64,000 nucleotides of DNA, taken from NCBI RefSeq assembly GCF_016925675.1, contig NZ_CP070506.1:2540501-2604500 (forward strand), in the 5' to 3' direction. Source of the DNA: Pseudomonas hygromyciniae (GTDB taxonomy: Bacteria; Pseudomonadota; Gammaproteobacteria; Pseudomonadales; Pseudomonadaceae). The notes beneath the pieces are model-generated. The model saw only the letters and a program-made list of their open reading frames with translations, searched no databases and was not told the DNA's origin. Made by a program: the position numbers and the translations under genes. Numbering within the stretch: the first letter of the stretch is position 1; every line of letters begins with the position of its first letter. Below are positions 44,932-53,403 of the stretch, piece after piece.

Positions 44932-46185
44932 GTGAAGAGCTGGCACTGCATAATCGGTATCTTGGTGATTACTACACTAACGCTGCTGATTGAAATACCT
45001 ATTGATACCTGGCTTACGTCGGCAACTCTCAGCCTGATACTGGGAACTTGTGCATTGGTCTACATGGCAGCTTCCTGCCTGCTGGCCAGTCGCTGGGGTG
45101 TCGTTGAGAATCTATTTGGTGGCCTGGACCGGGTCTATGAGTCGCACAAATGGTTAGGTATCTGGGCTCTCGTATTTGCTACTTATCACTTTGTGTTCAA
45201 GGCAAATCTGGATGTTTGGAACAGCGTTCCGATCCTGGAGCTACCAAAATATTGGACACGTCTCGTGCGCCAGTTGAGCTATGTGGCCCTGGGCCTCATC
45301 GTCCTACTTGCGCTGAACCGCAATATTCCTTACAGCTTATGGCGGTGGTGGCACAAGCTCTCCGGACCATTGTTCCTGATCGTGATCTTGCACTGGCTTA
45401 GCTTCAAATCGCCGATAACGTTATTCAGTCCCTCTGGTATCTGGCTGGCGCTGACTTGCGGATTGGGTGTACTAGCGGCCCTCTACAAACTGGTTCTTTA
45501 CCCATTTGTTGCACGTGCTGGCGAGTACAAGGTCACAGCAGTCAACAGGGGAAATAGGGCGCTGCATTTGACGCTGGAACCCATTCATAAGGGGTTCGAC
45601 TTCAGCGCTGGGCAGTTTGCTTTTTTGGCAATGCAGCAAAAAGGGTTGCGTGAACCCCACCCGTTCACGATAGCCAGTGCTGGCGGTCAAAATGGGCAGG
45701 TTGAGTTCATCATCAGAGGGCTTGGGGATTACACCAAAAAGCTGTGCGAGTGCGCGAAAGCCGGAATGCTTGCCACGATATACGCCCCTTATGGGAGGTT
45801 TAAACGGGTCTCTGAAGCCGAGCGGGAAATCTGGATCGGCGCAGGTGTGGGGATTTCACCCTTCATTTCCTGGTTGCAGGATCCGAATGGCAAAGACTTC
45901 GAAAGGGCAACCCTGGTCTATTGCTTCACACCCTCGCGCGCTTTTCCGCCATCCGAAGAGTTGGAAAGCATGACCGCGATGCGGGGTGCGCAATTTGTGC
46001 GTAATACAGGCGGCACTGAGCAATTGGCTGAAACCTTGCGTGAGGCGGTGGCTCAAACCAAACCACAGCAGATTCATGTAAGTTTTTGCGGTCCAAAAGG
46101 CCTGCTGGACAAGGTGTATGAACTCATGGAAATCAATCGGATTCCGAAAGCCAATCTTCACTTCGAACTGTTCGAGTTTCGTTGA
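44932..46185 (+). CDS. Ferric-reductase-like transmembrane flavoprotein
   Basis: About 417 residues. The start GTG 44932 has GGAG eight bases upstream; the frame itself is open from 44908. The N-terminal half has six membrane helices with His residues (ESHKWLGIWALVFATYHFVF, WRWWHKLSG) that would bind haem. The C-terminal half is a ferredoxin-reductase module: FAD motif EPHPFTIAS, NAD(P) motif GAGVGISPFISWL and a closing FELFEF. It moves electrons from NAD(P)H across the membrane. It probably belongs to the regulon of the upstream two-component pair. Confidence 0.88.
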   Translation: MKSWHCIIGILVITTLTLLIEIPIDTWLTSATLSLILGTCALVYMAASCLLASRWGVVENLFGGLDRVYESHKWLGIWALVFATYHFVFKANLDVWNSVPILELPKYWTRLVRQLSYVALGLIVLLALNRNIPYSLWRWWHKLSGPLFLIVILHWLSFKSPITLFSPSGIWLALTCGLGVLAALYKLVLYPFVARAGEYKVTAVNRGNRALHLTLEPIHKGFDFSAGQFAFLAMQQKGLREPHPFTIASAGGQNGQVEFIIRGLGDYTKKLCECAKAGMLATIYAPYGRFKRVSEAEREIWIGAGVGISPFISWLQDPNGKDFERATLVYCFTPSRAFPPSEELESMTAMRGAQFVRNTGGTEQLAETLREAVAQTKPQQIHVSFCGPKGLLDKVYELMEINRIPKANLHFELFEFR

Positions 46186-46308
46186 TTCAGCAGGATGGTG
46201 GGCTTAGCTGGCTTGGGCCTATGCGCCGGGTCAGCGATCAAGACGGTTGCTGTGAATGCACAAACAACGGTTCCTGAGCTTGCGATCAGGGTTGCCGACC
46301 ACCGTGTT

Positions 46309-46746
46309 TTACTTCACGTATTTTACGGTTGCACTCACTAGCAACTGATCGTTGACCGTGACTTTGCAAAAGCGCTTCGTAACTGTTTTGTTATCAGCCG
46401 CGAGCGTAGGTGCGCATTGCAAGAACACTTTTTTACCGTTCCAGTCCTGAGCTATCCCAGCAGTGGCTGCGCTGGCGTACTCTTTCATGAATTTCCGATT
46501 CCATGGTCCGAAATAGACTTCAGGCTCGCCGCCTCCGAAGAAGCCAGACTCCTGCGTGGCGCAGAACGTACCCTCCATCCTTTCTCCGTCGATGATATTG
46601 GCATCGGTGTAGCAGTTCATCAGGCCGTTCCAGACATCCATATCGACTGGGCCTCTGTTAACCCAGGTAGGAGGGGTAACGCATCCTGAAAGAGTTGCGG
46701 CGGCAAGCGCCAACGCGATAAGAGAAGTTGACTGAATACGGGACAT
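46309..46746 (-). CDS. Putative lipoprotein
   Basis: 145 residues. Signal and lipobox: ALALAAATLSGC, with Cys22 lipidated. The mature part has further cysteines (LMNCYTD, TFCATQE, LQCAPT, RFCKV) that may form disulphides. AAGGAAG precedes the ATG. It is unlike families I recognise and lies between the flavoprotein and a GNAT remnant. Confidence 0.8.
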   Translation of the reverse strand: MSRIQSTSLIALALAAATLSGCVTPPTWVNRGPVDMDVWNGLMNCYTDANIIDGERMEGTFCATQESGFFGGGEPEVYFGPWNRKFMKEYASAATAGIAQDWNGKKVFLQCAPTLAADNKTVTKRFCKVTVNDQLLVSATVKYVK

Positions 46747-46866
46747 TGAACGGAGCTTCCTTACTTTTTAAGTTACACCACCAATACCGGCAACCCGCCA
46801 CGATTTCAAGTGTCAGAGTGGGTTCGTGACAGCCAAGCAACCCGAGTGGGAGGCAATCGAACGCGC

Positions 46867-47073
46867 CTACCGGGAAAGGTCGTGGCCCATCACGACCATT
46901 CCGATCTGAGCTATGTCGGTACTGAAGGGAATTTCGCCCAATGCCCTAAATCCGAAGCGCTCATAGAAGCGCTGCGCGTTTGAATTGGTCTTCAGTACGT
47001 CCAGCCATAAGAAACCCTCTTTGCGGGTTTTCGCTGCGTCTTGAAGGAATTGAAGCTGCTTCCCATATACGAC
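46867..47073 (-). pseudogene. C-terminal remnant of a GNAT acetyltransferase
   Basis: The minus-strand frame reads GKQLQFLQDAAKTRKEGFLW, then LDVLKTNSNAQRFYERFGF and ends at 46867. This is the acetyl-CoA-binding and C-terminal part of a GNAT protein. No N-terminal half is present upstream. Confidence 0.7.
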
Positions 47074-47226
47074 AAGACTTGATCAGCTATGGTCTGTTGC
47101 TTGCAAATGAAGGGGGGGGGCGGTCGGCAGGACGCCGGAAAGAGAATTGCGGAGCAGCGTCTAAAATTGCGGAGCAGAAAAGATAAAGGCCTGCATGAAG
47201 TTCATCATGCAAGCCCTTGATATCTA

Positions 47227-47313
47227 TGGTGCCCGAACCCGGAATCGAACCGGGACGCCCTTACGAGCGGGGGATTTTAAGTCCCATGCGTCTACCAGTT
47301 TCGCCATTCGGGC
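47227..47313 (-). tRNA. tRNA-Leu (anticodon UAA)
   Basis: The 87-base minus-strand sequence folds as a class II tRNA: acceptor GCCCGAA/TTCGGGC, D arm, anticodon loop CTTAAAA with TAA, a long variable arm (about 47258-47272 region), T arm with GTTCGATTC and an encoded CCA. It is intact. A promoter with good -35/-10 spacing lies upstream at 47382-47410. Confidence 0.97.
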
Positions 47314-47381
47314 GGTAGCGCGGTGAAGCGACTCAATGGGCTTTGCCTGGCAAAGCGCTTGAGCGGTGCAGCAGGCTAGGG

Positions 47382-47410
47382 AATATATAGATCAAGGCAC
47401 CGTGGCGCAA
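47382..47410 (-). promoter_or_regulatory. Probable sigma-70 promoter of tRNA-Leu
   Basis: On the minus strand TTGCGC (47405-47410) and TATATT (47382-47387) are 17 bases apart, about 70 bases before the tRNA. The gene-free region 47314-47614 otherwise shows nothing. Confidence 0.6.
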
Positions 47411-47614
47411 GTTTGCATGCGCTCTTTTTCGACTTGATCGCGTGTGTCGGCTTTGGAAAAAAGCTCGCTATATCAGTGATCTACATTTGCAGGTGCGGGT
47501 GGACGATTCGCCTGCGCGTCAACCAGGCTGGCACCAGACAGGGCCGGTGGCTGCAGTTTAACGCATGGCATTGTGCGATCATTCACGTTTAAAGCACTTG
47601 AATAGGAAAGTGGC

Positions 47615-47968
47615 ATGCGCGTCATCACGGTGAGAACCAAAACGGAACTTGAATCTGCCAAGAATGCCGGGTACGAGCAGATCACGGTTGAAGGTGAGCT
47701 TGCGAACAAGCTCAAATCGTCCAAGAAGATCGCGGTAGCGGGGACGATCACGGTTGGGCTGTTGGCCACTGCATTGGCGGCTGTGCCCTTTACGGGTGGT
47801 CTTTCGATGGCAGCGGCTGTGCCTATCGCCACGCTGACTGGGCTTGAAGTCGCGGCCATTATTACAGCAGCGTCATTGGGGCTCGGGCTGATCATTGCCC
47901 TGTTCAAGGGTTATGAGGAGATCTCTTTCGAGGCCGGGAAAATGGTCCTGAAAAAGAAACAGTCATGA
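47615..47968 (+). CDS. Hypothetical two-helix membrane protein
   Basis: 117 residues. A soluble N-terminus of about 40 residues (TELESAKNAGYEQITVEGEL) is followed by two helical hydrophobic segments (about 43-65 and 73-97) and a basic tail (KKKQS). A zinc-ribbon frame begins at its stop (ATGA), so the two are probably a functional pair. Similar proteins occur in other pseudomonads, as far as I recall; the function is unknown. Confidence 0.7.
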   Translation: MRVITVRTKTELESAKNAGYEQITVEGELANKLKSSKKIAVAGTITVGLLATALAAVPFTGGLSMAAAVPIATLTGLEVAAIITAASLGLGLIIALFKGYEEISFEAGKMVLKKKQS

Positions 47969-48108
47969 GCGGTTTTGTCGACAGGCCACCCTATTTTTTC
48001 CGCTGCAAGAAGTGCGAGCATCGCTTCACGCGTACGGTGCGGTTGGGGCTGTTGTGCCCCCAGTGTCATTCGATACGCATTGAAAGAGATCGGCGGGTGA
48101 GCAAGTAA
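47965..48108 (+). CDS. Small zinc-ribbon protein (47 residues)
   Basis: The start ATG overlaps the stop of the membrane-protein gene. The product contains CKKCEH and CPQCHS, a four-cysteine zinc ribbon, in a basic context (HRFTRTVRL, ERDRRVSK). It is too short for most gene finders but the coupled start and conserved motif make it convincing. Confidence 0.72.
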   Translation: MSGFVDRPPYFFRCKKCEHRFTRTVRLGLLCPQCHSIRIERDRRVSK

Positions 48109-48153
48109 ACCGAGAGGGCTTGTGCGAGATGTTCGCCAAGCCCAGCCCGGCAT

Positions 48154-48765
48154 TTACCCGTGTAGTCGCCGAATAATCTCCTCGTACCCGACCGCCTGCG
48201 ACAATCGTTGCAGTGCATCCAGGCGGCGGGAATAGGCCTTTGCGTCACCATAGGTCAGCTCGACATGCAGGCTGTCGATCGTCACCAGATAGGCCTCTGC
48301 CAGTGCTTCACTGGCCTGGTCCTCTACGCCTGGATAGGCTTTAAGTAAGCCTTTCTGGAAGTGACTGCGGATCGTGGCCATGTAGTCATTGAACCCGGAC
48401 ATGACCACGTCCCTCAGCGGCGTCGGCGGATAAAATGCGGCCCTGAGCAAAAATCGCAGGGATTCATTCTGGTTGTAGCGGCGTTGCAGGTTGTCGATGT
48501 AGACCTCGCCGGGGGCCTTGATCGATCGTGAGTTTTTCGCAAACTGGCTTTGCACGTAGTCCAGTTCGGCGCGCAGTGCGAGTTCGAGTGCGACCACGTA
48601 CAGCGCATCCTTGCTCGAAAAATGCGCGTACAGCGAGGCCTTTTTGATGCCCGCGCGCACGGCGATATCATTCAGCGACGCGGCGTCATAACCATGCTCG
48701 GCAAATTGGTCCAGTGCCAGATACGCGATGCGTTCGGCTGCCGAGGTCAGGGTGGTGGATGTCAT
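48154..48765 (-). CDS. TetR-family regulator
   Basis: 203 residues with an N-terminal TetR helix-turn-helix (SLNDIAVRAGIKKASLYAHF near residues 30-49) and a ligand-binding core. It starts 15 bases after the MFS gene stop on the same strand, so the two form an operon. The palindrome at the MFS start (50025-50040) is a likely target, giving autoregulated repression of the pump. Confidence 0.9.
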   Translation of the reverse strand: MTSTTLTSAAERIAYLALDQFAEHGYDAASLNDIAVRAGIKKASLYAHFSSKDALYVVALELALRAELDYVQSQFAKNSRSIKAPGEVYIDNLQRRYNQNESLRFLLRAAFYPPTPLRDVVMSGFNDYMATIRSHFQKGLLKAYPGVEDQASEALAEAYLVTIDSLHVELTYGDAKAYSRRLDALQRLSQAVGYEEIIRRLHG

Positions 48766-48780
48766 ATCGTTCTTCCTTAA

Positions 48781-50001
48781 TCAGTGCCCGGCCAGGTCAA
48801 AGGTTTCGCCCGGCCCCCGGGGCAGGCTGATGGTCGTCAGCAGGCAGGTCAGCAATGCACTGGCCAGCAGCAGTGTTGTCCAAGCCACCGGTCCATAGGT
48901 CAGCGCCAATGCAGAGAGTGGCGTCGCGCTCGCGGAAACGGACAGTTGAAACGCGCCCAGCAGTGCAGCGGTGGATCCCAGCGCGCGCTTTTGCGAGGAC
49001 ATCACCAGCGACATCAGCGTGGATTCGGCGATGCCCAGGCCAAACAGGGCAAGGGCCATGCCCGCCACTATACCGGGCAGACCCAGGTCGGTCAGGGTGG
49101 ATGCCATCGCGATTGCCGAGCCACCGGCCATGCATGACACGCCGATCAGCGACAGGCGGCCCAAGCCTAGCCGACTGACCAGTTTGCCGGCGCTCATCGC
49201 TCCGATCAGGATGGCTACACCCGTGACCCCGAACAGCATGCCAAAGGCTTGTGGGCTCAGGCCGTAGGTCTGCTGGTAGACCAGTGTCGCGCCGCCGATG
49301 TAGGCAAACAGAAAGAAGAACACGGCGGCCACGGCCAGGGTCGGTCGCAGGAAATGCCGGTCCCTGGCAATCGTCAGGTAAGTGCGGCAGGCAGCGCCCA
49401 GGCGCAAGGGCTCCCTTTGACTGACGGCCAGGGTTTCCGGCAGCGACAGCCAGCTGTTGCCCAGTACCGCCAGGCCAAATGCAGCGAGCACCAGCATCAC
49501 CGCACGCCAGCCGTAGTGAGTGTCGATGACCCCGCCCAGTGCCGGGGCGAAGATAGGCGCGACGCCTTCGATGGTCATCAGCAATGCGAAGAGCTTGGTC
49601 GCGGCCACGCCTTCGCTGACGTCGCGGACCATACTCATGATCACCACCAGCGTCAGGGCGCTGCCAAGCCCCTGGACGAAGCGTAGGGCGATCAGCGTCT
49701 CAAGCGTCGGTGCCCATGCTGCGCCCAATGAGCACAAGGTAAACACCACAAGGCCGGCCAGCAGGGGCCGGCGGCGTCCGTAGGCGTCGACGATAGGCCC
49801 GAAGATCAACTGGCCGGCGCCCATGGCCAGGAGGAAGAACGTCAGGGTCAACTGCACACTGGCGAAGCTGCTCTGATATTCGCGGGCAATCTCGGGAAGG
49901 CTCGACAGGTACATATCGACAGCCGATGGGCCAAGGGCGCCGATCAGTCCCAGGCCAATAGCCAGCCTCAGGGCGACCCTGGGGGTGGGTTGCGAATTCA
50001 T
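48781..50001 (-). CDS. MFS efflux transporter, Bcr/CflA type
   Basis: About 406 residues from ATG 50001 with GGAG six bases upstream; the frame extends to 50016. Twelve membrane helices. The N-terminal PSAVDMYLSSLPEIAREY and the DAYGRRRPLL loop are hallmarks of the Bcr/CflA drug-exporter group. Drug export is inferred. It shares an operon with a TetR repressor gene. Confidence 0.92.
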   Translation of the reverse strand: MNSQPTPRVALRLAIGLGLIGALGPSAVDMYLSSLPEIAREYQSSFASVQLTLTFFLLAMGAGQLIFGPIVDAYGRRRPLLAGLVVFTLCSLGAAWAPTLETLIALRFVQGLGSALTLVVIMSMVRDVSEGVAATKLFALLMTIEGVAPIFAPALGGVIDTHYGWRAVMLVLAAFGLAVLGNSWLSLPETLAVSQREPLRLGAACRTYLTIARDRHFLRPTLAVAAVFFFLFAYIGGATLVYQQTYGLSPQAFGMLFGVTGVAILIGAMSAGKLVSRLGLGRLSLIGVSCMAGGSAIAMASTLTDLGLPGIVAGMALALFGLGIAESTLMSLVMSSQKRALGSTAALLGAFQLSVSASATPLSALALTYGPVAWTTLLLASALLTCLLTTISLPRGPGETFDLAGH

Positions 50002-50024
50002 ATAGTCTCCAGCCATAAAAACAG

Positions 50025-50040
50025 CCTACCGGTCGGTAGG
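50025..50040. promoter_or_regulatory. Probable TetR operator
   Basis: CCTACCGGTCGGTAGG is a perfect 16-base palindrome, 24 bases upstream of the MFS start codon, of the kind bound by TetR repressors. Confidence 0.75.
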
Positions 50041-50387
50041 TTTTGCGCATGATAGCGATACCTCATAAGTCGGTCAACGCCACAGTACTCAAGGGGATTC
50101 ACACGGTTGCAGTGCCATTTGCTGGGGGGAATGGGCGCCGTTCTCAGTTGTGTCTCTTTAGTCTTTCGATTGAATTGGACGCCCGCCCACTCGCCACAGG
50201 GAAATTCGTCAGCTTCTGACAATTGTGTAGCTACCGGTGGCCATCGCATGCAAGCCAGCTCCCCCGGTTGATTGGCCGAGTTTTCAAGCCCCGTGGAATT
50301 TTCGATTTCGATTTGGGCGTTTTCCTAAATACGCCGGTAGGAGGTGTCGTGAGAATGGGCGCACTTTTATCTCATCTGTGATGTGTC
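50041..50387. other. Intergenic region between divergent genes
   Basis: 347 bases with promoters for both sides expected. A G7 run and a short CGCCC stretch are the only notable strings; no RNA gene or hairpin is evident. Confidence 0.4.
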
Positions 50388-51599
50388 ATGTCCTTTCTGC
50401 CGATTCGTGTCCTGGTCGTCGAAGATCACCCCTTCAAGCAGCTCGTTGCCACTCAGGCCTTCCAGGAGGCAGGATGTGACAGCGTGCTGGGCGTGGATGA
50501 TGTGAGCGCAGCGCTGCAGTTGTTGGACCACACAGGGGCGGTGGATATCGTGCTCTGTGCCCTGAAGGAGGAGGGCATGCCGGGGCTGGCGACGCTTGAG
50601 CTACTTGGCCGTAGCCATCGGTTCAAGGCGCTCATCATTTGCAGTGCTATTGCCCCAGACCTGCAGGACGCCATTGAGCGTATGGTCGGCATGCTTGGGG
50701 TCAGCGTCCTGGGGTATGTCGATGTGCCGGTGCGCGCTGGGTCGATAACGCCGCTGTTAAGCCGATATCTGGAAACCACCCTTTCCACCAAGCACGCACC
50801 GCAGAAGGCTCGCTACAGGAGCGTCAGCCAGGCGCGCCTGGAACAGGCCATTGCCGGGCATGAGCTCAAGGCATTTTTTCAACCCAAGTTCAATTTGGCG
50901 ACCGGTGAAGTCGCCAGCCTCGAAGTTCTCGCGCGCTGGCAGCATCCGCAGTACGGCGTGCTAGGGCCGGCGGGCTTCCTGCCCCAGGTCAGCCAGTTCG
51001 GTTTGATGGATGAGCTGTTTTTTGCCCTGCTGGACCAGGGCTTAGCCTTCTTGCAAACGGCGCAGACGCAGGGGCGGGTATTGTCACTGGCGTTTAATCT
51101 GGACGCACAGCAACTGTCCAATGAGTCACTGCTGGCGCATCTAGCCTCGGCGTTGGAGCGCTACGCCATACCGGCGTCGTGCCTGACGTTCGAGATCACC
51201 GAAAGCGGCCTGCTGGAAGTCTCTCCCCGAGTGCTCGAAACCTTGATCCGCCTGCGGATGATGGGCGCCGGCCTGTCTATAGATGATTTTGGTATTGGCT
51301 ACTCGTCGTTGGAGCGCCTGTGCCTGTTGCCATTCACCGAGATCAAGCTCGATGCATGCTTTGTGCGCGACCTTGATCGCAGCCGGCGTAACCGTGCAGT
51401 GATCAGCAGCACCCTGGCATTGGCTCAAGCGCTGGATATGGCGGTTGTAGTAGAGGGCATAGAGCACGAAAGCCAGCGCCAGCACCTGCTCAACTTGGGC
51501 TGCCTTCAGGGCCAGGGCTATCTCTGCGCACGCCCCATGGACGCCACGCGTACGCTCTCGTGGCTGGCAATAAAACTGGCATCACACAGCACGCTCTGA
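50388..51599 (+). CDS. EAL-domain phosphodiesterase with a degenerate receiver domain
   Basis: 403 residues. The N-terminal receiver fold has the acidic patch (VVEDH), but the phospho-acceptor position is Ala58 (VDIVLCALKE), so it cannot be phosphorylated there. The EAL domain (about 145-390) has EVL in place of EAL, plus FEITESGLLE, SIDDFGIGYSSLERL, IKLDACFV and VVVEGIEHESQ. Metal and catalytic positions seem intact. It probably hydrolyses cyclic-di-GMP under control of protein partners rather than phosphorylation. Confidence 0.9.
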   Translation: MSFLPIRVLVVEDHPFKQLVATQAFQEAGCDSVLGVDDVSAALQLLDHTGAVDIVLCALKEEGMPGLATLELLGRSHRFKALIICSAIAPDLQDAIERMVGMLGVSVLGYVDVPVRAGSITPLLSRYLETTLSTKHAPQKARYRSVSQARLEQAIAGHELKAFFQPKFNLATGEVASLEVLARWQHPQYGVLGPAGFLPQVSQFGLMDELFFALLDQGLAFLQTAQTQGRVLSLAFNLDAQQLSNESLLAHLASALERYAIPASCLTFEITESGLLEVSPRVLETLIRLRMMGAGLSIDDFGIGYSSLERLCLLPFTEIKLDACFVRDLDRSRRNRAVISSTLALAQALDMAVVVEGIEHESQRQHLLNLGCLQGQGYLCARPMDATRTLSWLAIKLASHSTL

Positions 51600-51654
51600 T
51601 GTTGGAAAACAGGGGCTAGACTCAAAGCTCACTTGCCTTTCTTGGAGACCCCAG

Positions 51655-52137
51655 ATGCCCCACAAAAACACCATCTGCCTCTGGTTCGACGGCGCCGCAC
51701 TGGAGGCTGCCAACTTCTACGCCCGCACATTCCCGGACAGTACGGTAGACGCCGTCCATAAAGCCCCAGGCGATTATCCCGCGGGCAAGCAGGGCGATGT
51801 CCTGACCGTCGAGTTCACCGTCATGGGCATCCCGTGCCTGGGCCTCAATGGCGGGCCGGGTATCCAGCACAACCAGGCGTTTTCATTCCAGGTGGCCACT
51901 GATGACCAGGGCGAAACGGATCGCCTGTGGCAGGCGATTGTCGGCAATGGGGGCGAGGAGGTTGCCTGTGGCTGGTGCCGTGACAAGTGGGGCCTCTCCT
52001 GGCAAATCACCCCGCGGGTGCTCACGGCAGCGATCATCCATCCCGATCCTGCGGCGGCCAAACGCGCATTCAATGCAATGATGGGCATGGTGAAAATCGA
52101 CATCGCTGGCATTGAGGCGGCGCTCAAGGAGGGATGA
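51655..52137 (+). CDS. VOC/PhnB-like (3-demethylubiquinone-type) protein
   Basis: 160 residues. The start NTICLWFDGAALEAANFYAR and the later GWCRDKWGLSWQITP, IHPDPAAAKRAFNAMMGMVK match the PhnB-like VOC group, often mis-named methyltransferase. No catalytic function is established for the group. GGAG precedes the ATG. The gene is complete. Confidence 0.9.
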   Translation: MPHKNTICLWFDGAALEAANFYARTFPDSTVDAVHKAPGDYPAGKQGDVLTVEFTVMGIPCLGLNGGPGIQHNQAFSFQVATDDQGETDRLWQAIVGNGGEEVACGWCRDKWGLSWQITPRVLTAAIIHPDPAAAKRAFNAMMGMVKIDIAGIEAALKEG

Positions 52138-52189
52138 GACCCTGGTATAAGCTGTGTTTTCAACCCGTAGTAACGGCAAGGGAATGCGT

Positions 52190-52315
52190 ATGAAGTTGAC
52201 AGCCCAGAGGCTGGTCGAAGTGGCGATGGCCAACCCCATCACCCCGCAGTCAGAGCTGCTCGAGCACAAAGCCAGGAGCTATCAGGCTCGCTGGCCATGG
52301 CTCAGAACTGCGTAG
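52190..52315 (+). pseudogene. Possible remnant of a nucleotidyltransferase-family protein
   Basis: A 41-codon frame begins MKLTAQRLVEVAMANPITPQ, like the start of a nucleotidyltransferase-type family, then diverges and stops. It may be the truncated N-terminus of a lost gene. Confidence 0.28.
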
Positions 52316-52333
52316 AGACGGACTCGTTCACGG

Positions 52334-52876
52334 CTACGACGGTTGTGGGCATTTCTGCAGGGGCTCTTGCTCGTAGCGCCTTATTGCTTCATTCACGATG
52401 CTGTCGATTTGTGGTGAGTAGTTCTTGATATTGGCCTTGCCGCTTTTCAGATAAAGCGCGTGGTACATCAACTGGTCGCTCAATGTTGAGTACCAGTTTT
52501 CATCATCCCCCACCAGCGGCAAGATCGATTCGGCGGAGTACAGCAGGAACCCAACAAAATACTCATATTGTTCATATTCCTCGCTGCCCGGCTTAAAGCG
52601 CTCGAATCGCGGTGACTCAATGGGGTAGGAGGCTGCGGAAAACTTCGGGTTTGCAAAGGCCAGAGAAATGTAGTCTTTGTAGATCGACTTGGCCGAAGCC
52701 AGTTTCGATTCATTCAACTGGTCGTAGGCAACGAATGCCGCACTAAAGGCAACCGCCAATGTGAAAAAAGATGAGACTGCGCTGAATTTTTCATACTTTT
52801 GCTCTGCAGGGGCTGCGCTCCATAGCTTGTAAAAAACAAGCAGTGCCCCTACGGCGGCCATAACCAAAAAAATCAT
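52334..52876 (-). CDS. Hypothetical two-helix membrane protein
   Basis: 180 residues. Membrane segments at about 1-17 (MIFLVMAAVGALLVFYKLW) and about 32-52 (SFFTLAVAFSAAFVAYDQL) are followed by a cytoplasmic helical domain with many aromatic and acidic residues. AGGA precedes the ATG. The layout (two helices plus a soluble domain) is seen in uncharacterised membrane proteins; no function is assigned. Confidence 0.72.
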   Translation of the reverse strand: MIFLVMAAVGALLVFYKLWSAAPAEQKYEKFSAVSSFFTLAVAFSAAFVAYDQLNESKLASAKSIYKDYISLAFANPKFSAASYPIESPRFERFKPGSEEYEQYEYFVGFLLYSAESILPLVGDDENWYSTLSDQLMYHALYLKSGKANIKNYSPQIDSIVNEAIRRYEQEPLQKCPQPS

Positions 52877-53072
52877 TTGAAACTATCCTCGTCAATTCGA
52901 ACATATTGACTGTCTATTGCCTCTTGCAAGTGACAGACCTTACGGATGAAACGTTGTAAGGACTTCGCTATCGGCAGATGAGCGTGAGTCTTTAGGCTCG
53001 CAGCCCTCACTCACTTGGCGCCGCAGCACGCGTAAGAAACGACCTGACCTGCATGCGTCGTCACACTACAAG

Positions 53073-53258
53073 ATGCCTGGCGGCGTACCGATGGCGTGGT
53101 GCTCCCTGGCGTTCCTCGGGTTCGTCCTGGGCCTGCTGGCGCTGCGTCCGGATACCCGATTGGCACTGTGTGTCATGCCGGGGTGGTTTATCTGGCTGGC
53201 GATTGCCTATCAGCTCTCGACCTTTAAAAAACGCTGGTCGTTGTCTCACTCCTTGTAA
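53073..53258 (+). pseudogene. C-terminal remnant of an amino-acid permease
   Basis: The frame reads WCSLAFLGFVLGLLALRPDT and PGWFIWLAIAYQLSTFKKRW, the last two helices of an AAP-type permease. No upstream part of the transporter exists in the window. Confidence 0.55.
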
Positions 53259-53286
53259 GGATCGCCAGCAAACCGTGTCCTTCAGT

Positions 53287-53313
53287 AGCCCGATAGCTTT
53301 AACGCGGGCTTTT
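53287..53313 (+). terminator. Possible terminator
   Basis: AGCCCG pairs with CGGGCT across a 12-base loop, followed by four Ts. A modest signal after the permease remnant. Confidence 0.5.
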
Positions 53314-53403
53314 ACCCCGTACCTGCAACGAATTTCGCTGTCCTGAGTGCTGGCAGGGTGCCACAATGCCATTTTGTCGCAGCACTAGGATCAGGCGAAC
53401 CAA

